A stretch of 64,000 nucleotides of DNA from Acidovorax sp. Leaf160 (lineage in GTDB: Bacteria > Pseudomonadota > Gammaproteobacteria > Burkholderiales > Burkholderiaceae_C), in contig NZ_LMOV01000024.1 of NCBI RefSeq assembly GCF_001424265.1, positions 312,328-376,327 on the forward strand. The letters run 5' to 3'. Position numbers and translations under genes: made by a program. Each line of letters starts with the position of its first letter. The first letter of the stretch is position 1. The notes under the pieces were generated by a model. The model saw only the letters and a program-made list of their open reading frames with translations, did not search any database and was not told where the DNA came from. Positions 53,835 to 62,600 of the stretch are shown piece after piece.

Positions 53835-54723
53835 GCTGCAGGTGCTTGCGGGCCGCCTTGCGGCCGGAGGCGTGGCGCGCTGCGGGCAGGAAGTCGGACC
53901 ACTGCAGGATCTCCAGCGTGCCGTCGGCCTGCTCGGCCAGCGCGGTGAGGCTCTCGACCCAGTCGCCGTCGTTGGCGTAGAGCGTGCCGCCGATGTCGCG
54001 CAGCTCGGCATGGTGGATGTGGCCGCAGACCACGCCCTGCAGGCCGCGCTTCTTCGCCTCGCGGGCGACGGCGTTCTCGAAGTCGTCCACATAGCTCACC
54101 GCGCGCTTGACCCGGCGCTTGAGGTATTGCGACAGCGACCAGTACGGCAGCCCCAGGCGGGCGCGCAGCGTGTTCAGGTGGCGGTTCAGGCGCAGCGTGA
54201 ATTCGTAGAGCGGATCGCCCACGTGGGCCAGCCATTTGGCGCACTGGATCACGCCGTCGAACAGGTCGCCGTGAATCACCCAGAGCTTGCGGCCATCGGC
54301 GGTCTCATGCACCCAGTCTTCCGCCACGGTGATGCCGCCGAAGTTCAGGTGCAGGTAGCGCCGGGCAAATTCGTCGTGGTTGCCGGGGATGAAGATCACC
54401 CGCGTGCCCTTGCGGGCCTTGCGCAGCAGCTTCTGCACCACGTCGTTGTGGGCCTGCGGCCAATACCAGTTCCGGCGCAGCTGCCAGCCGTCGACGATGT
54501 CGCCCACCAGGTAGAGCGTCTCGCATTCGGTATGGCGCAGGAAGTCCAGCAGCGCCTCGGCCTGGCAGCCGGGCGTGCCCAGGTGCAGGTCGGAGATCCA
54601 CAGCGTGCGAAAGCGCCGCACCGGCCGCTCCGGCGCCAGCCCCGCGGCGGCCTCGTCTTGCAGGGGGGCGGTGGCGTTGCGCCAGGCGTTCAGGAAAGCG
54701 TCGTCGCGTTGCATGGACGGCAT
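53827..54723 (-). CDS. Calcineurin-like metallophosphoesterase, PlcP/LpxH-like
   Basis: 298 residues. Metal-binding motifs in order: WISDLHLGTPGCQAEALLDF (D-x-H), YLVGDIVDGWQL (GDxxD), FIPGNHDEFARRYL (GNHD), VIHGDLFDGVI, and VVCGHIHHAEL (GHxH). Often annotated as UDP-2,3-diacylglucosamine diphosphatase, but the NWYWPQAHNDVVQKLLRKAR block and the coupling to an MGDG-type glycosyltransferase fit the PlcP phospholipase C group, which releases diacylglycerol from phospholipids under phosphate stress. ATG 54723 was chosen; ATG 54714 is also possible. A possible Pho-box-like array lies just upstream. Confidence 0.85.
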   Translation of the reverse strand: MPSMQRDDAFLNAWRNATAPLQDEAAAGLAPERPVRRFRTLWISDLHLGTPGCQAEALLDFLRHTECETLYLVGDIVDGWQLRRNWYWPQAHNDVVQKLLRKARKGTRVIFIPGNHDEFARRYLHLNFGGITVAEDWVHETADGRKLWVIHGDLFDGVIQCAKWLAHVGDPLYEFTLRLNRHLNTLRARLGLPYWSLSQYLKRRVKRAVSYVDDFENAVAREAKKRGLQGVVCGHIHHAELRDIGGTLYANDGDWVESLTALAEQADGTLEILQWSDFLPAARHASGRKAARKHLQHA

Positions 54724-54746
54724 GCTGTGCCTGCCGCGTGGCAGCG

Positions 54747-54776
54747 GCGTGACGCGCGGGCGTCGAACGCGTGACG
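54747..54776 (-). promoter_or_regulatory. Pho-box-like direct repeats upstream of the phosphoesterase gene
   Basis: On the minus strand CGTCACGC occurs twice, 22 bp apart (54776-54769 and 54754-54747), with a weaker CGACGCC exactly midway (11-bp phase). This copies the 11-bp periodicity of PhoB sites with a GTCA core, but the flanks are G+C-rich and diverge from CTGTCAT. Confidence 0.35.
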
Positions 54777-54830
54777 ATGCAGGCGCGCCACGGGCGGCGG
54801 CGCCCTCCCCCATGGGACAATCCCGCGCTT

Positions 54831-55670
54831 ATGACCCCGGAACAGTACGTCCAGCAAAAAGCCGCCGGCTCCGGCAGCAGCTTCTATTACGCCTTCCTGT
54901 TCCTGCCCGCCTCGCGCCGCGCAGCGATCACCGCCTTCTATGCGTTCTGCCGCGAAGTGGACGACGTGGTCGACGAAGTGTCCGATGCGGGCGTGGCGCG
55001 CACCAAGCTCGCCTGGTGGCAGGCGGAAGTCGCCAAGGCTTTCGCCGGCCAGCCCACGCACCCGGTGCTGCAGGCTCTGATGCCGCACACCGCCCCCTAC
55101 GGCATCGAAGAGCGCCACCTGCAGGCCGTGATCGACGGCTGCCAGATGGACCTGGAGCAGACCCGCTATCTCGACTTCGCGGGCCTGTCGCGCTACTGCC
55201 ACCTGGTGGCCGGCGTGGTGGGCGAAGTGGCGGCGCGCATCTTCGGCCAGACCGACCCGGCCACCACCGAATACGCCCACCGGCTGGGCCTGGCCTTCCA
55301 GCTCACCAACATCATCCGCGACGTGGGCGAAGACGCCATGATGGGCCGCATCTACCTGCCCGTGTCCGAACTGCAGCAGTTCGATGTGAAGGCGCACGAG
55401 ATCCTGAAGCGCCAGTACTCGGACCGCTTCACCGCGCTGATGCGCTTCCAGGCCGAGCGCGCCCACCGGCTGTACGACGAAGCCTTCGCGCTGCTGCCCG
55501 ATGCGGACCGCCGCACGCAGAAGCCCGGCCTGATGATGGCCAGCATCTACCGCACGCTGCTGCGCGAGATCGAGGCCGAGAACTTCCAGGTGCTGCACCA
55601 GCGCATCGCCCTCACGCCGCTGCGCAAGTTCTGGCTGGCCTGGAAGATGCAGGCGCTGGGGCGCATGTAA
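54831..55670 (+). CDS. hpnD: Presqualene diphosphate synthase HpnD
   Basis: 279 residues. Condenses two farnesyl diphosphates. Asp-rich motifs FYAFCREVDDVVDEVSDAGV and FQLTNIIRDVGEDAMMGRIY are both intact; the ending LRKFWLAWKMQALGRM is typical of HpnD. Start ATG 54831. It is divergent from the phosphoesterase gene with a 107-bp gap and is followed after 3 bp by hpnE. Confidence 0.94.
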   Translation: MTPEQYVQQKAAGSGSSFYYAFLFLPASRRAAITAFYAFCREVDDVVDEVSDAGVARTKLAWWQAEVAKAFAGQPTHPVLQALMPHTAPYGIEERHLQAVIDGCQMDLEQTRYLDFAGLSRYCHLVAGVVGEVAARIFGQTDPATTEYAHRLGLAFQLTNIIRDVGEDAMMGRIYLPVSELQQFDVKAHEILKRQYSDRFTALMRFQAERAHRLYDEAFALLPDADRRTQKPGLMMASIYRTLLREIEAENFQVLHQRIALTPLRKFWLAWKMQALGRM

Positions 55671-55673
55671 GCC

Positions 55674-57029
55674 ATGCGCGTTGCCATCGTCGGCGCCGGC
55701 TGGGCGGGGCTGGCTGCCGCGCTGCAGGCGGCACGGGCGGGCCACGGCGTCACCGTGTTCGAGGCGGCCCGCACGCTGGGCGGCCGCGCCCGCGCCGTGG
55801 CCGCGCAAGGTCCGGACGGCTCCCCGGTCACGCTGGACAACGGCCAGCACATCCTCATCGGCGCCTACGGCGAATGCCTGGCGCTGATGCGCTCGGTCGG
55901 CGTGGCCGAATCGCCGGCGCTGCTGCGCATGCCGCTGGCGCTGCCCTATGCCGACGGCACCGGCTTGCGCCTGCCCGACCTGCCGCCGCCCTGGGATGCG
56001 CTCGCCGGCATCGGCCGGGCGCGGGGCTGGAGCTGGCGCGAGCGCTGGGCCCTGCTGCGCACGGCGGCGGCCTGGCGGCTGGGCGGCTTCACCTGCCCGC
56101 CGAAAGCGACCGTGGCGCAGCTCTGCGCCCACCTGCCGGTGCGGCTGCAACAGGAATTCATCGACCCGCTCTGCGTGTCGGCGCTGAACACGCCGGCCGA
56201 TCAATCCAGCGGCACGGTGTTTCTGCGTGTGCTGCGCGACAGCCTGTTCAGCGGGCGCGGCGGTTCGCACCTGCTGCTGCCCCGGGTGGACCTGGGCGCC
56301 CTTTTCCCCGAGCCTGCCGCGCAATGGCTGCGCGCGCACGGCCACACGGTGCAGGCCGGGCTGCGCGTGACCGCGCTGCGGCCTGCGGACAGCGCGGCGG
56401 GCGCGGATGCCTGGCACGTCGAGTCGGCCGCCGGCAGCATGCCATTCGATGCCGTCGTGCTGGCCACGCCCGCGCCCGAAGCCGCGCGGCTGGTGCGCGG
56501 CACGGCCCCCAGCGCTGGCGCTGGCGCTGGCGCTACCGCTGACATCGCCACCTGGGCCGGCCAGGCCGAGGCGCTGCGCCATACCGCCATTGCCACGGTC
56601 TACGCCCAATACTCCACCGCCGGCAGCGCAGGCACCCCTCACGCCGCCCTGCTGCCCGAGCCCATGCTGGCGCTGCGGGCCACGGCCCGGCGGCCCGCGC
56701 AGTTCGTGTTCGACCGCGCCTGGCTGGGCGGGCCAGCGGGGGTGCTCGCCTTCGTGGTCAGCGCCTTCGAAGGCGATCGCGAAACGCTGGAGCAACAGGT
56801 GCTGGAGCAGGCCGCCAGCGAACTGGGCCTGGCCGGTTTGCGCGTGCTGCGCACCGTGGTCGAGAAGCGCGCCACCTTCGCCTGCACCCCGGGGCTGCAG
56901 CGTCCGCCGATGCGCATCGCACCCGGCCTGCTGGCCTGCGGGGACTATGTCGAGGGGCCGTACCCCGCCACGCTGGAAGGCGCGGTGCGCAGCGGCACGG
57001 CGGCGGCGCAGTCGCTGGGCGCACCCTGA
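55674..57029 (+). CDS. hpnE: Hydroxysqualene dehydroxylase HpnE (FAD amine-oxidase family)
   Basis: 451 residues. N-terminal FAD-binding VAIVGAGWAGLAAALQAARA and GGRARAVAAQGP; substrate domain; C-terminal FAD segment LLACGDYVEGPYPATLEGAV. Final step to squalene in the HpnCDE route. Residues about 280-288 are an Ala-Gly run (SAGAGAGA) encoded by four GCGCTG hexamers, so this linker can vary by slippage. It starts 3 bp after hpnD. Confidence 0.92.
   Translation: MRVAIVGAGWAGLAAALQAARAGHGVTVFEAARTLGGRARAVAAQGPDGSPVTLDNGQHILIGAYGECLALMRSVGVAESPALLRMPLALPYADGTGLRLPDLPPPWDALAGIGRARGWSWRERWALLRTAAAWRLGGFTCPPKATVAQLCAHLPVRLQQEFIDPLCVSALNTPADQSSGTVFLRVLRDSLFSGRGGSHLLLPRVDLGALFPEPAAQWLRAHGHTVQAGLRVTALRPADSAAGADAWHVESAAGSMPFDAVVLATPAPEAARLVRGTAPSAGAGAGATADIATWAGQAEALRHTAIATVYAQYSTAGSAGTPHAALLPEPMLALRATARRPAQFVFDRAWLGGPAGVLAFVVSAFEGDRETLEQQVLEQAASELGLAGLRVLRTVVEKRATFACTPGLQRPPMRIAPGLLACGDYVEGPYPATLEGAVRSGTAAAQSLGAP
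56512..56535. repeat. Four tandem hexamers (GCGCTG) inside hpnE
   Basis: Units at 56512, 56518, 56524 and 56530 (last GCGCTA). They are in frame, so slippage changes the protein by two residues per unit and keeps the frame. Confidence 0.7.
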
Positions 57030-57049
57030 CGCCAGGCCGCTGCATTCAT

Positions 57050-57109
57050 GGCCAAAAGGGCTTCCCGCGCTTGATCAACAAGGGTAAGTTGCTATTATTT
57101 TAATAGCAT
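57050..57109 (-). repeat. Dispersed 60-bp element, copy 8
   Basis: On the minus strand: GCTAT-TAAAATA-ATAGC, exactly 20 nt, GCGCGGGAAGCCCTTTTGGC. It lies between the convergent hpnE and YihY-family genes, a likely terminator position. Confidence 0.85.
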
Positions 57110-57114
57110 ATTAA

Positions 57115-58386
57115 TCACGGAAACGGCTGCCGCTCGGGCCTCGGCAGCACATCCGCCAGCTTGACCACTGCCAGCCCCGCATTCCCCCAGAACCGATCCA
57201 GGCTGCCGGCGCGCCCGATGAGCAGGCGCTCGACCAGCGGCTCCAGCGGCGTGGTGGCCACGTCCGCCACCAGCACGTGGCGGGCCTCGCGGCTCTCCGG
57301 CGCGCCGCTGGCGGTCTCGTTCACCTGCACCGCCCAGTCGAGCGCGGTGAGGGCCTGCAGCACGGGCTCCAGCTGCAGCACGTCCACCCGCAGCGCCTGC
57401 GCCAGTTGCGACGCGGTCAGGCCACGGGCGGGCGTGTGGCGGGCGGCCTGTAGCTGCTGCAGCGCCTCCACCGCCAGCTGGAAGGTCCAGCCCTGGCCGC
57501 TGGCCGTGCGCGCCACGCCCGCCAGCAGGCTGGGCAGATAGGCCGCCACCACGGCGCCCAGCAGCACGATGACCCAGGCCACATACACCCACAGCAGCAG
57601 GATCGGCAGCGTGGCGAAGGTGCCGTAGAGCACCGAATAGGTCGGCACGGAGGCGATGTAGAGGCTCAGCACCTTCTTGGCCAATTCGATGCCGACCGAC
57701 ACGAACAGCCCGCCCGCCCAGGCGTGGCGCCACTTCACGTGGGTGTTGGGCACGTAACGGTAGAGCGCCGCCATGCCCATGGCCAGCACCAGGAATTCAA
57801 TGGCATCGAGCAGCAGTCGCGCGCTGCCGGGCAGGCTGTCGCCGATGCCGCGGGAGGCGGCCGACGCCATCGACGTGGTGAGCGCCAGGCTGGCCGCCAG
57901 CACCAGCGGCCCGAGCGTGATGACGGCCCAGTAGATCAGCACGCGCTGGCCCAGCGGCCGCAGCCGCGGCACGCGCCAGATGTTGTTGAGCGTGCGGTCG
58001 ATGGTCAGGATCAGCGCCAGCGACGTGGCCAGCAGGATCGAAAAACCCGCCACGCCCAGGCCGCTGGCCTGGGCCGCGAACTGGGTGAGATAGCCCAGCA
58101 CCGAGCGGGCGATGGTGTCCGGCACCAGGCTGTCGATCAGCCAGCGCTGCAGCACGAACTGCATCTGGCTGAAGATGGGGAAGGCCGTGAACACGGCCAG
58201 CGCCACGGTGAAGAACGGCACCAGACCGAGCAGCGTGGTGAAGGTGAGGCTGCTGGCCGTGAGGCCCAGGCGGTCTTCGCGGAAACGCTCGCGCAGCGTG
58301 TGCGCCGTGGGGCGCCACGGGAAGTGGGACAGCTCGGTCAGCCACGCGTCGAAGCGCAGCAGCGCGGCCTGCAGGGAAATACGCAT
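57115..58386 (-). CDS. YihY/BrkB-family inner-membrane protein
   Basis: 423 residues with six TM segments in the YihY region (LGLTASSLTFTTLLGLVPFF, GFSILLATSLALILTIDRTL, PILLLWVYVAWVIVLLGAVV) followed by a C-terminal ~120-residue cytoplasmic domain that reads like a winged helix (LTASQLAQALRVDVLQLEPV). Historically misannotated as ribonuclease BN. Function not established. Start ATG 58386, divergent from the DUF2069 gene. Confidence 0.88.
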   Translation of the reverse strand: MRISLQAALLRFDAWLTELSHFPWRPTAHTLRERFREDRLGLTASSLTFTTLLGLVPFFTVALAVFTAFPIFSQMQFVLQRWLIDSLVPDTIARSVLGYLTQFAAQASGLGVAGFSILLATSLALILTIDRTLNNIWRVPRLRPLGQRVLIYWAVITLGPLVLAASLALTTSMASAASRGIGDSLPGSARLLLDAIEFLVLAMGMAALYRYVPNTHVKWRHAWAGGLFVSVGIELAKKVLSLYIASVPTYSVLYGTFATLPILLLWVYVAWVIVLLGAVVAAYLPSLLAGVARTASGQGWTFQLAVEALQQLQAARHTPARGLTASQLAQALRVDVLQLEPVLQALTALDWAVQVNETASGAPESREARHVLVADVATTPLEPLVERLLIGRAGSLDRFWGNAGLAVVKLADVLPRPERQPFP

Positions 58387-58482
58387 GGCCGATATGATCC
58401 CTGATTCCATTCGCCGCGCCGCGCTGAACGGCCCGGCTGCCTCCCGCTTGACTGCATCTCCTCCCGCCCGCCGACTGCCTGC

Positions 58483-58899
58483 ATGCCCTCCCTGCCACTT
58501 CACCCCGCCCAGGACGTCGCCGCCACCCGCTGGCTGGCCGTCGGCAGCCTGCTGGGCCTGATCGTGCTCTGCCTGGCGTGGGAGCTGTGGCTTGCGCCGC
58601 TGCGGCCGGGCGGCTCCTGGCTGGCGCTGAAGGCGCTGCCGCTGGCCTTCCCCCTGGCGGGGCTGCTCAAGCGGCGCATGTACACCTACCGCTGGGTCAG
58701 CCTGGTGGTGTGGCTCTACTTCACCGAGGGCGTGGTGCGCGCCTGGAGCGACACCGGCGCCGGCCGCTGGCTGGCCCTGGTCGAGATCGCCCTCTGCCTG
58801 GCGCTGTTCGTGGCCTGCGCGCTGCACGTGCGGCTGCGCCAGCGGCATGCGCGCGGCAGCGCAGCCCCGGCGGCCGCCGCCAGCACGCCGGCGCCTTGA
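58483..58899 (+). CDS. DUF2069 membrane protein
   Basis: 138 residues with four hydrophobic segments and the family block LKRRMYTYRWVSLVVWLYFTEG. Function unknown. Start ATG 58483, 43 bp before the FAD oxidoreductase gene on the same strand, with which it may be co-transcribed. Confidence 0.85.
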   Translation: MPSLPLHPAQDVAATRWLAVGSLLGLIVLCLAWELWLAPLRPGGSWLALKALPLAFPLAGLLKRRMYTYRWVSLVVWLYFTEGVVRAWSDTGAGRWLALVEIALCLALFVACALHVRLRQRHARGSAAPAAAASTPAP

Positions 58900-58942
58900 C
58901 CCCCCCTGAACCCGTCATTCCCCGCATTCCGAGAGAACCTCC

Positions 58943-60376
58943 ATGTCCACTCTGATCGACACCCTGCGCCAGACCGTCGGCGCCGCCCATGTGCTGACCG
59001 AAGGCGACCTCACCGCCTGGGAGCAGGACTGGCGCCGGCGCGCCCGCGGCAAGGCGCTGGCCGTGGTGCGCCCGGGCAGCACGCAAGAGGTGGCCGCCGT
59101 GGTGCGCGCCTGCGCCGCCGCCGGCACGGCCATCGTGCCGCAGGGCGGCAACACGGGCCTGGCGGTGGGCTCCATTCCCGATGCGACCGGCACGCAGGTG
59201 CTGCTGAGCCTCACCCGCATGAATGCCCTGCGCGCGTTGGATGCCGACAACCTCACGCTCACCGTGGAGGCCGGCGCCATCCTGCAGAACGTGCAGGACG
59301 CGGCGGAAAAAGCCGGGCTGCTGTTTCCGCTGAGCCTGGCGGCCGAGGGCAGCTGCACCATCGGCGGCAACCTGGCCACCAATGCCGGCGGCACGCAGGT
59401 GGTGCGCTACGGCAATGCCCGCGACCTGTGCCTGGGGCTGGAAGTGGTCACCCCGCAGGGCGAGATCTGGGACGGCCTGAAGGGCCTGCGCAAGGACAAC
59501 ACCGGCTACGACCTGCGCGACCTGTTCATCGGCAGCGAGGGCACGCTGGGCATCATCACCGCCGCGACGATGAAGCTCTACCCCCAGCCCGCCGCCAGCC
59601 TGACGGCGTGGGCCGCCGTGCCGTCGATGGAGCACGCCGTGCAGCTGCTGGCCCTGGCGCACCGGCACCTGGGCGCGGGCCTGACGGGCTTCGAGGTGAT
59701 GGGCCGCTTCGCCCTCAGCCTGGTGAACAAGCACATGCCGCAGCTGCGCGTGCCCTTCATCGACCAGGCCGACGTGCCCTACGGCGTGCTGCTGGAAAAC
59801 AGCGACAGCGAATCGGAGGAACACGCCCGCGCGCGCTTCGAAGCGCTGCTGGAAACCGCCTTCGACGCCGGCTGCGTGACGGATGCGGTGGTGGCCGAGA
59901 ACATCGCCCAGGCGCACCAGCTCTGGCACATCCGTGAAAGCATTCCGCTGGCCCAGGCCGAGGAAGGGCTGAACATCAAGCACGACATCTCGGTGCAGAT
60001 TCCCCGCATTCCGGCCTTCGTCGCCTACGCCGACGAACTGCTGCAGTGCGAGATTCCCGGCGTGCGGCTGGTCAACTTTGGCCACCTGGGCGATGGCAAC
60101 CTGCACTACAACGTGCAGGCCCCGGCCGACGGCGATGCCAAGGCCTTCCTGTGCGACCAGGAAGCGCGGGTGAACGATCTGGTCTACGAAGCAGTGGCCA
60201 AGTTCGGCGGATCGTTCTCGGCCGAGCACGGCGTGGGCGCGCTGAAGGTGGACAAGCTCGAGCAATACCAGTCGCCCGTGGCGCTCACGATGATGCGCGC
60301 CATCAAGGGCGCGCTCGATCCGCAGGGGCTGATGAACCCGCACTGCCTGCTGCCCGTCGCACCGCAGGCGGCCTGA
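58943..60376 (+). CDS. FAD-linked D-2-hydroxyacid oxidoreductase (GlcD/D2HGDH-like)
   Basis: 477 residues. FAD-binding (PCMH) domain with VVRPGSTQEVAAVVRACAAA, PQGGNTGLAVGSIPD and TIGGNLATNAGGTQVVRYGN; C-terminal FAD-oxidase domain with LVNFGHLGDGNLHYNV and the SAEHGVGALKVDKLEQYQ signature. Likely oxidises D-lactate, glycolate or D-2-hydroxyglutarate; the sequence does not settle which. It stands without glcE/glcF partners, which favours a single-subunit D2HGDH or D-lactate enzyme. Confidence 0.88.
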   Translation: MSTLIDTLRQTVGAAHVLTEGDLTAWEQDWRRRARGKALAVVRPGSTQEVAAVVRACAAAGTAIVPQGGNTGLAVGSIPDATGTQVLLSLTRMNALRALDADNLTLTVEAGAILQNVQDAAEKAGLLFPLSLAAEGSCTIGGNLATNAGGTQVVRYGNARDLCLGLEVVTPQGEIWDGLKGLRKDNTGYDLRDLFIGSEGTLGIITAATMKLYPQPAASLTAWAAVPSMEHAVQLLALAHRHLGAGLTGFEVMGRFALSLVNKHMPQLRVPFIDQADVPYGVLLENSDSESEEHARARFEALLETAFDAGCVTDAVVAENIAQAHQLWHIRESIPLAQAEEGLNIKHDISVQIPRIPAFVAYADELLQCEIPGVRLVNFGHLGDGNLHYNVQAPADGDAKAFLCDQEARVNDLVYEAVAKFGGSFSAEHGVGALKVDKLEQYQSPVALTMMRAIKGALDPQGLMNPHCLLPVAPQAA

Positions 60377-60402
60377 CGACCGGCGGGCCGGCGGGCCGCA
60401 GG

Positions 60403-60930
60403 TCAGACGCCGCGCGCGTTCTGGATGAACTGCCGCACCTCGGCCGGCAGCGGCACGGCCGGGCCGGCGTCCTGCACGTCCCACTCCTCGTCGCCGGTCT
60501 GCAGCCAGGCGCGCATCACGTCCCGGGCGGGGTCCAGCACCATCGCGGCCGACTCGGCACCGCCCTCGTGGGGTCGGTTGCCGGTGATGTAGATCAGCGG
60601 GCCTTCTTGCCGCAGCGGGCCGCTGGTGCCCATGTTCTGCAGGAACACCGGGTAGTTGACGGGGCCGAGCAGCCCCTGCAGCCGCCGGGCGATGGGGCCG
60701 TTGCGCAGGAAGTCTTCACCGCTGGACGGGTAGCGGCCCACTTGCTCCTGCACACCCGCCCAGGGGTTCGCGGCGGGTGCCGCTGCGGCGCTCTTCGGCG
60801 GCAGGGTCGCTGCGCTCGCGGTGGTTGCGGGCAACGCAGGCGTCAGGGGAACGTGGCTGCCGCAGCCCGCCAGCGCCAAGGCGGCGACGAGCGGAACGGC
60901 GAAGTAGGAAGACGGCTTGGCGAACGACAT
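60403..60930 (-). CDS. Hypothetical lipoprotein
   Basis: 175 residues. Signal peptide with lipobox LALAGCGS near residue 21; an Ala/Pro-rich linker; then a compact domain with [55 protein letters not shown], a pattern of proteobacterial proteins of unknown function. Start ATG 60930 was chosen because the signal starts there; ATG 60969 is an alternative. It is divergent from thyA. Confidence 0.75.
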   Translation of the reverse strand: MSFAKPSSYFAVPLVAALALAGCGSHVPLTPALPATTASAATLPPKSAAAAPAANPWAGVQEQVGRYPSSGEDFLRNGPIARRLQGLLGPVNYPVFLQNMGTSGPLRQEGPLIYITGNRPHEGGAESAAMVLDPARDVMRAWLQTGDEEWDVQDAGPAVPLPAEVRQFIQNARGV

Positions 60931-61093
60931 GGTGGCTGAGGCAGCCCGCACGGGCCGCGAAATGGGCATGTGCTCAAGCTTAGCGGCTTCCCGCTGCGGC
61001 TCGGCTGCGTTCGCCCAGCGCCTTGCGCGCCCACGCCCTAGAATCCACGGCTTTTCCATCGCCGCGACCGCGCTGCCCGCGCACCCTCCGCCC

Positions 61094-61933
61094 ATGACCG
61101 ACACAGCCCGCCCCGTGCGCTCCCAGTACGAAGATTTCATGCGCCACGTCTACACCCACGGCGTGGCCAAGGGCGACCGCACGGGCACCGGCACGCGCAG
61201 CGTGTTCGGCCACCAGATGCGATTCGACCTGAACGAGGGCTTCCCGCTGGTCACGACGAAGAAGGTGCATCTCAAGTCCATCATCGTCGAGCTGCTGTGG
61301 TTCCTGACCGGCTCCAGCAGCAACCACTGGCTGAAGGAACGCGGCGTCACCATCTGGGACGAATGGGCGAGGGAAGACGGCGACCTGGGACCCGTCTACG
61401 GCGTGCAGTGGCGCAGCTGGCCGACGCCGGAGGGAGGCCACATCGACCAGATCAGCCAGGTGGTGGAGACCCTCAAGACCAACCCCGATTCGCGCCGCAT
61501 CATCGTCAGCGCCTGGAACGTGGCCGACCTGGACAAGATGGCGCTCATGCCCTGCCACGCCTTCTTCCAGTTCTACGTGACGCCCCCGCAGGCTGCGGGC
61601 GAACGCGGCCGCCTGAGCTGCCAGCTCTACCAGCGCAGCGCCGACATCTTCCTGGGCGTGCCCTTCAACATCGCCAGCTACGCGCTGCTGACCCACATGG
61701 TGGCCCAGCAATGCAACCTCGACGTGGGCGAGTTCATCTGGACGGGCGGGGACTGCCACATCTACACCAACCACTTCGAGCAGGTGGAGCTGCAGCTGTC
61801 CCGCGCGCCGCACCCCTATCCCACGCTGCACATCCTGCGCCGGCCCGACACCCTGTTCGACTACCGGTACGAAGACTTCGAGGTGCGCGACTACACCCAC
61901 CACGCGGCCATCAAGGCGCCGGTCGCCGTCTGA
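61094..61933 (+). CDS. thyA: Thymidylate synthase
   Basis: 279 residues; makes dTMP from dUMP with methylene-tetrahydrofolate. Nucleophile Cys in [12 protein letters not shown], phosphate-binding Arg in [14 protein letters not shown] and [21 protein letters not shown]-terminal KAPVAV. Start ATG 61094. It leads a same-strand series with a DUF4337 gene, folA and an exonuclease III gene. Confidence 0.97.
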   Translation: MTDTARPVRSQYEDFMRHVYTHGVAKGDRTGTGTRSVFGHQMRFDLNEGFPLVTTKKVHLKSIIVELLWFLTGSSSNHWLKERGVTIWDEWAREDGDLGPVYGVQWRSWPTPEGGHIDQISQVVETLKTNPDSRRIIVSAWNVADLDKMALMPCHAFFQFYVTPPQAAGERGRLSCQLYQRSADIFLGVPFNIASYALLTHMVAQQCNLDVGEFIWTGGDCHIYTNHFEQVELQLSRAPHPYPTLHILRRPDTLFDYRYEDFEVRDYTHHAAIKAPVAV

Positions 61934-61978
61934 CGCCCCTCCTCCGTTTCTCTTCTAGCTTCCTTTTCGCCATCCACC

Positions 61979-62572
61979 ATGTCTTCCCACGGCTTTCATG
62001 TCCATGGGCCGCACGACCACGCGGTCGAGCACGCCGCCCAGCATCCGCATTCCGACGCCGGCCACGGCGGCGGCATGACCAACCAGATCGCGATGGCCAC
62101 GGCCATCATCGCCACGGTCGGCGCCATCTTCTCGTACATGGGTGGCGCCACGCAGGCCAACGCGGGGCTGATCAAGAACGACGCCGCCATCAAGAAGACC
62201 GAGGCGGCCAACCAGTGGGCGTACTACCAGTCCAAGAGCACCAAGCAGTCGGTGACCGAACTGGCCCGCGACCTGGCGGCGGACGGCCGCAAGCCTGAAC
62301 TGCAGGCCAGGCTGGACCGCTACGAGCAGGAAAAGAACGACATCAAGAAGAAGGCCGAGGCGCTGGAGGCCCAGTCGCAGGCGCTGGACGATCAGAGCGA
62401 GGCGCAGATGCACCAGCACCACCGCTGGGCGCAGGCCACCACCGTGCTGCAGGTCGCCATCGCCCTGGCCGCCATTGCCCTGCTGACGCGGCGCAAGTGG
62501 CTGCAGTGGGGGATGTACGGCGTCGCGGGGCTGGGCCTGGTGGTCGGCGCGCTGGCCTATCTGCACGTGTAA
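61979..62572 (+). CDS. DUF4337 membrane protein
   Basis: 197 residues. His-rich N terminus (GFHVHGPHDHAVEHAAQHPH), TM1 (IAMATAIIATVGAIFSYM), a helical, charged middle that is probably coiled coil (LDRYEQEKNDIKKKAEALEA), and two C-terminal hydrophobic segments. Family function unknown. Located between thyA and folA, 45 and 28 bp from each, so it is co-transcribed with folate genes without evident link. Confidence 0.85.
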   Translation: MSSHGFHVHGPHDHAVEHAAQHPHSDAGHGGGMTNQIAMATAIIATVGAIFSYMGGATQANAGLIKNDAAIKKTEAANQWAYYQSKSTKQSVTELARDLAADGRKPELQARLDRYEQEKNDIKKKAEALEAQSQALDDQSEAQMHQHHRWAQATTVLQVAIALAAIALLTRRKWLQWGMYGVAGLGLVVGALAYLHV

Positions 62573-62600
62573 CGGCCCCGCGCTGCATCTGGAAAGCAAC

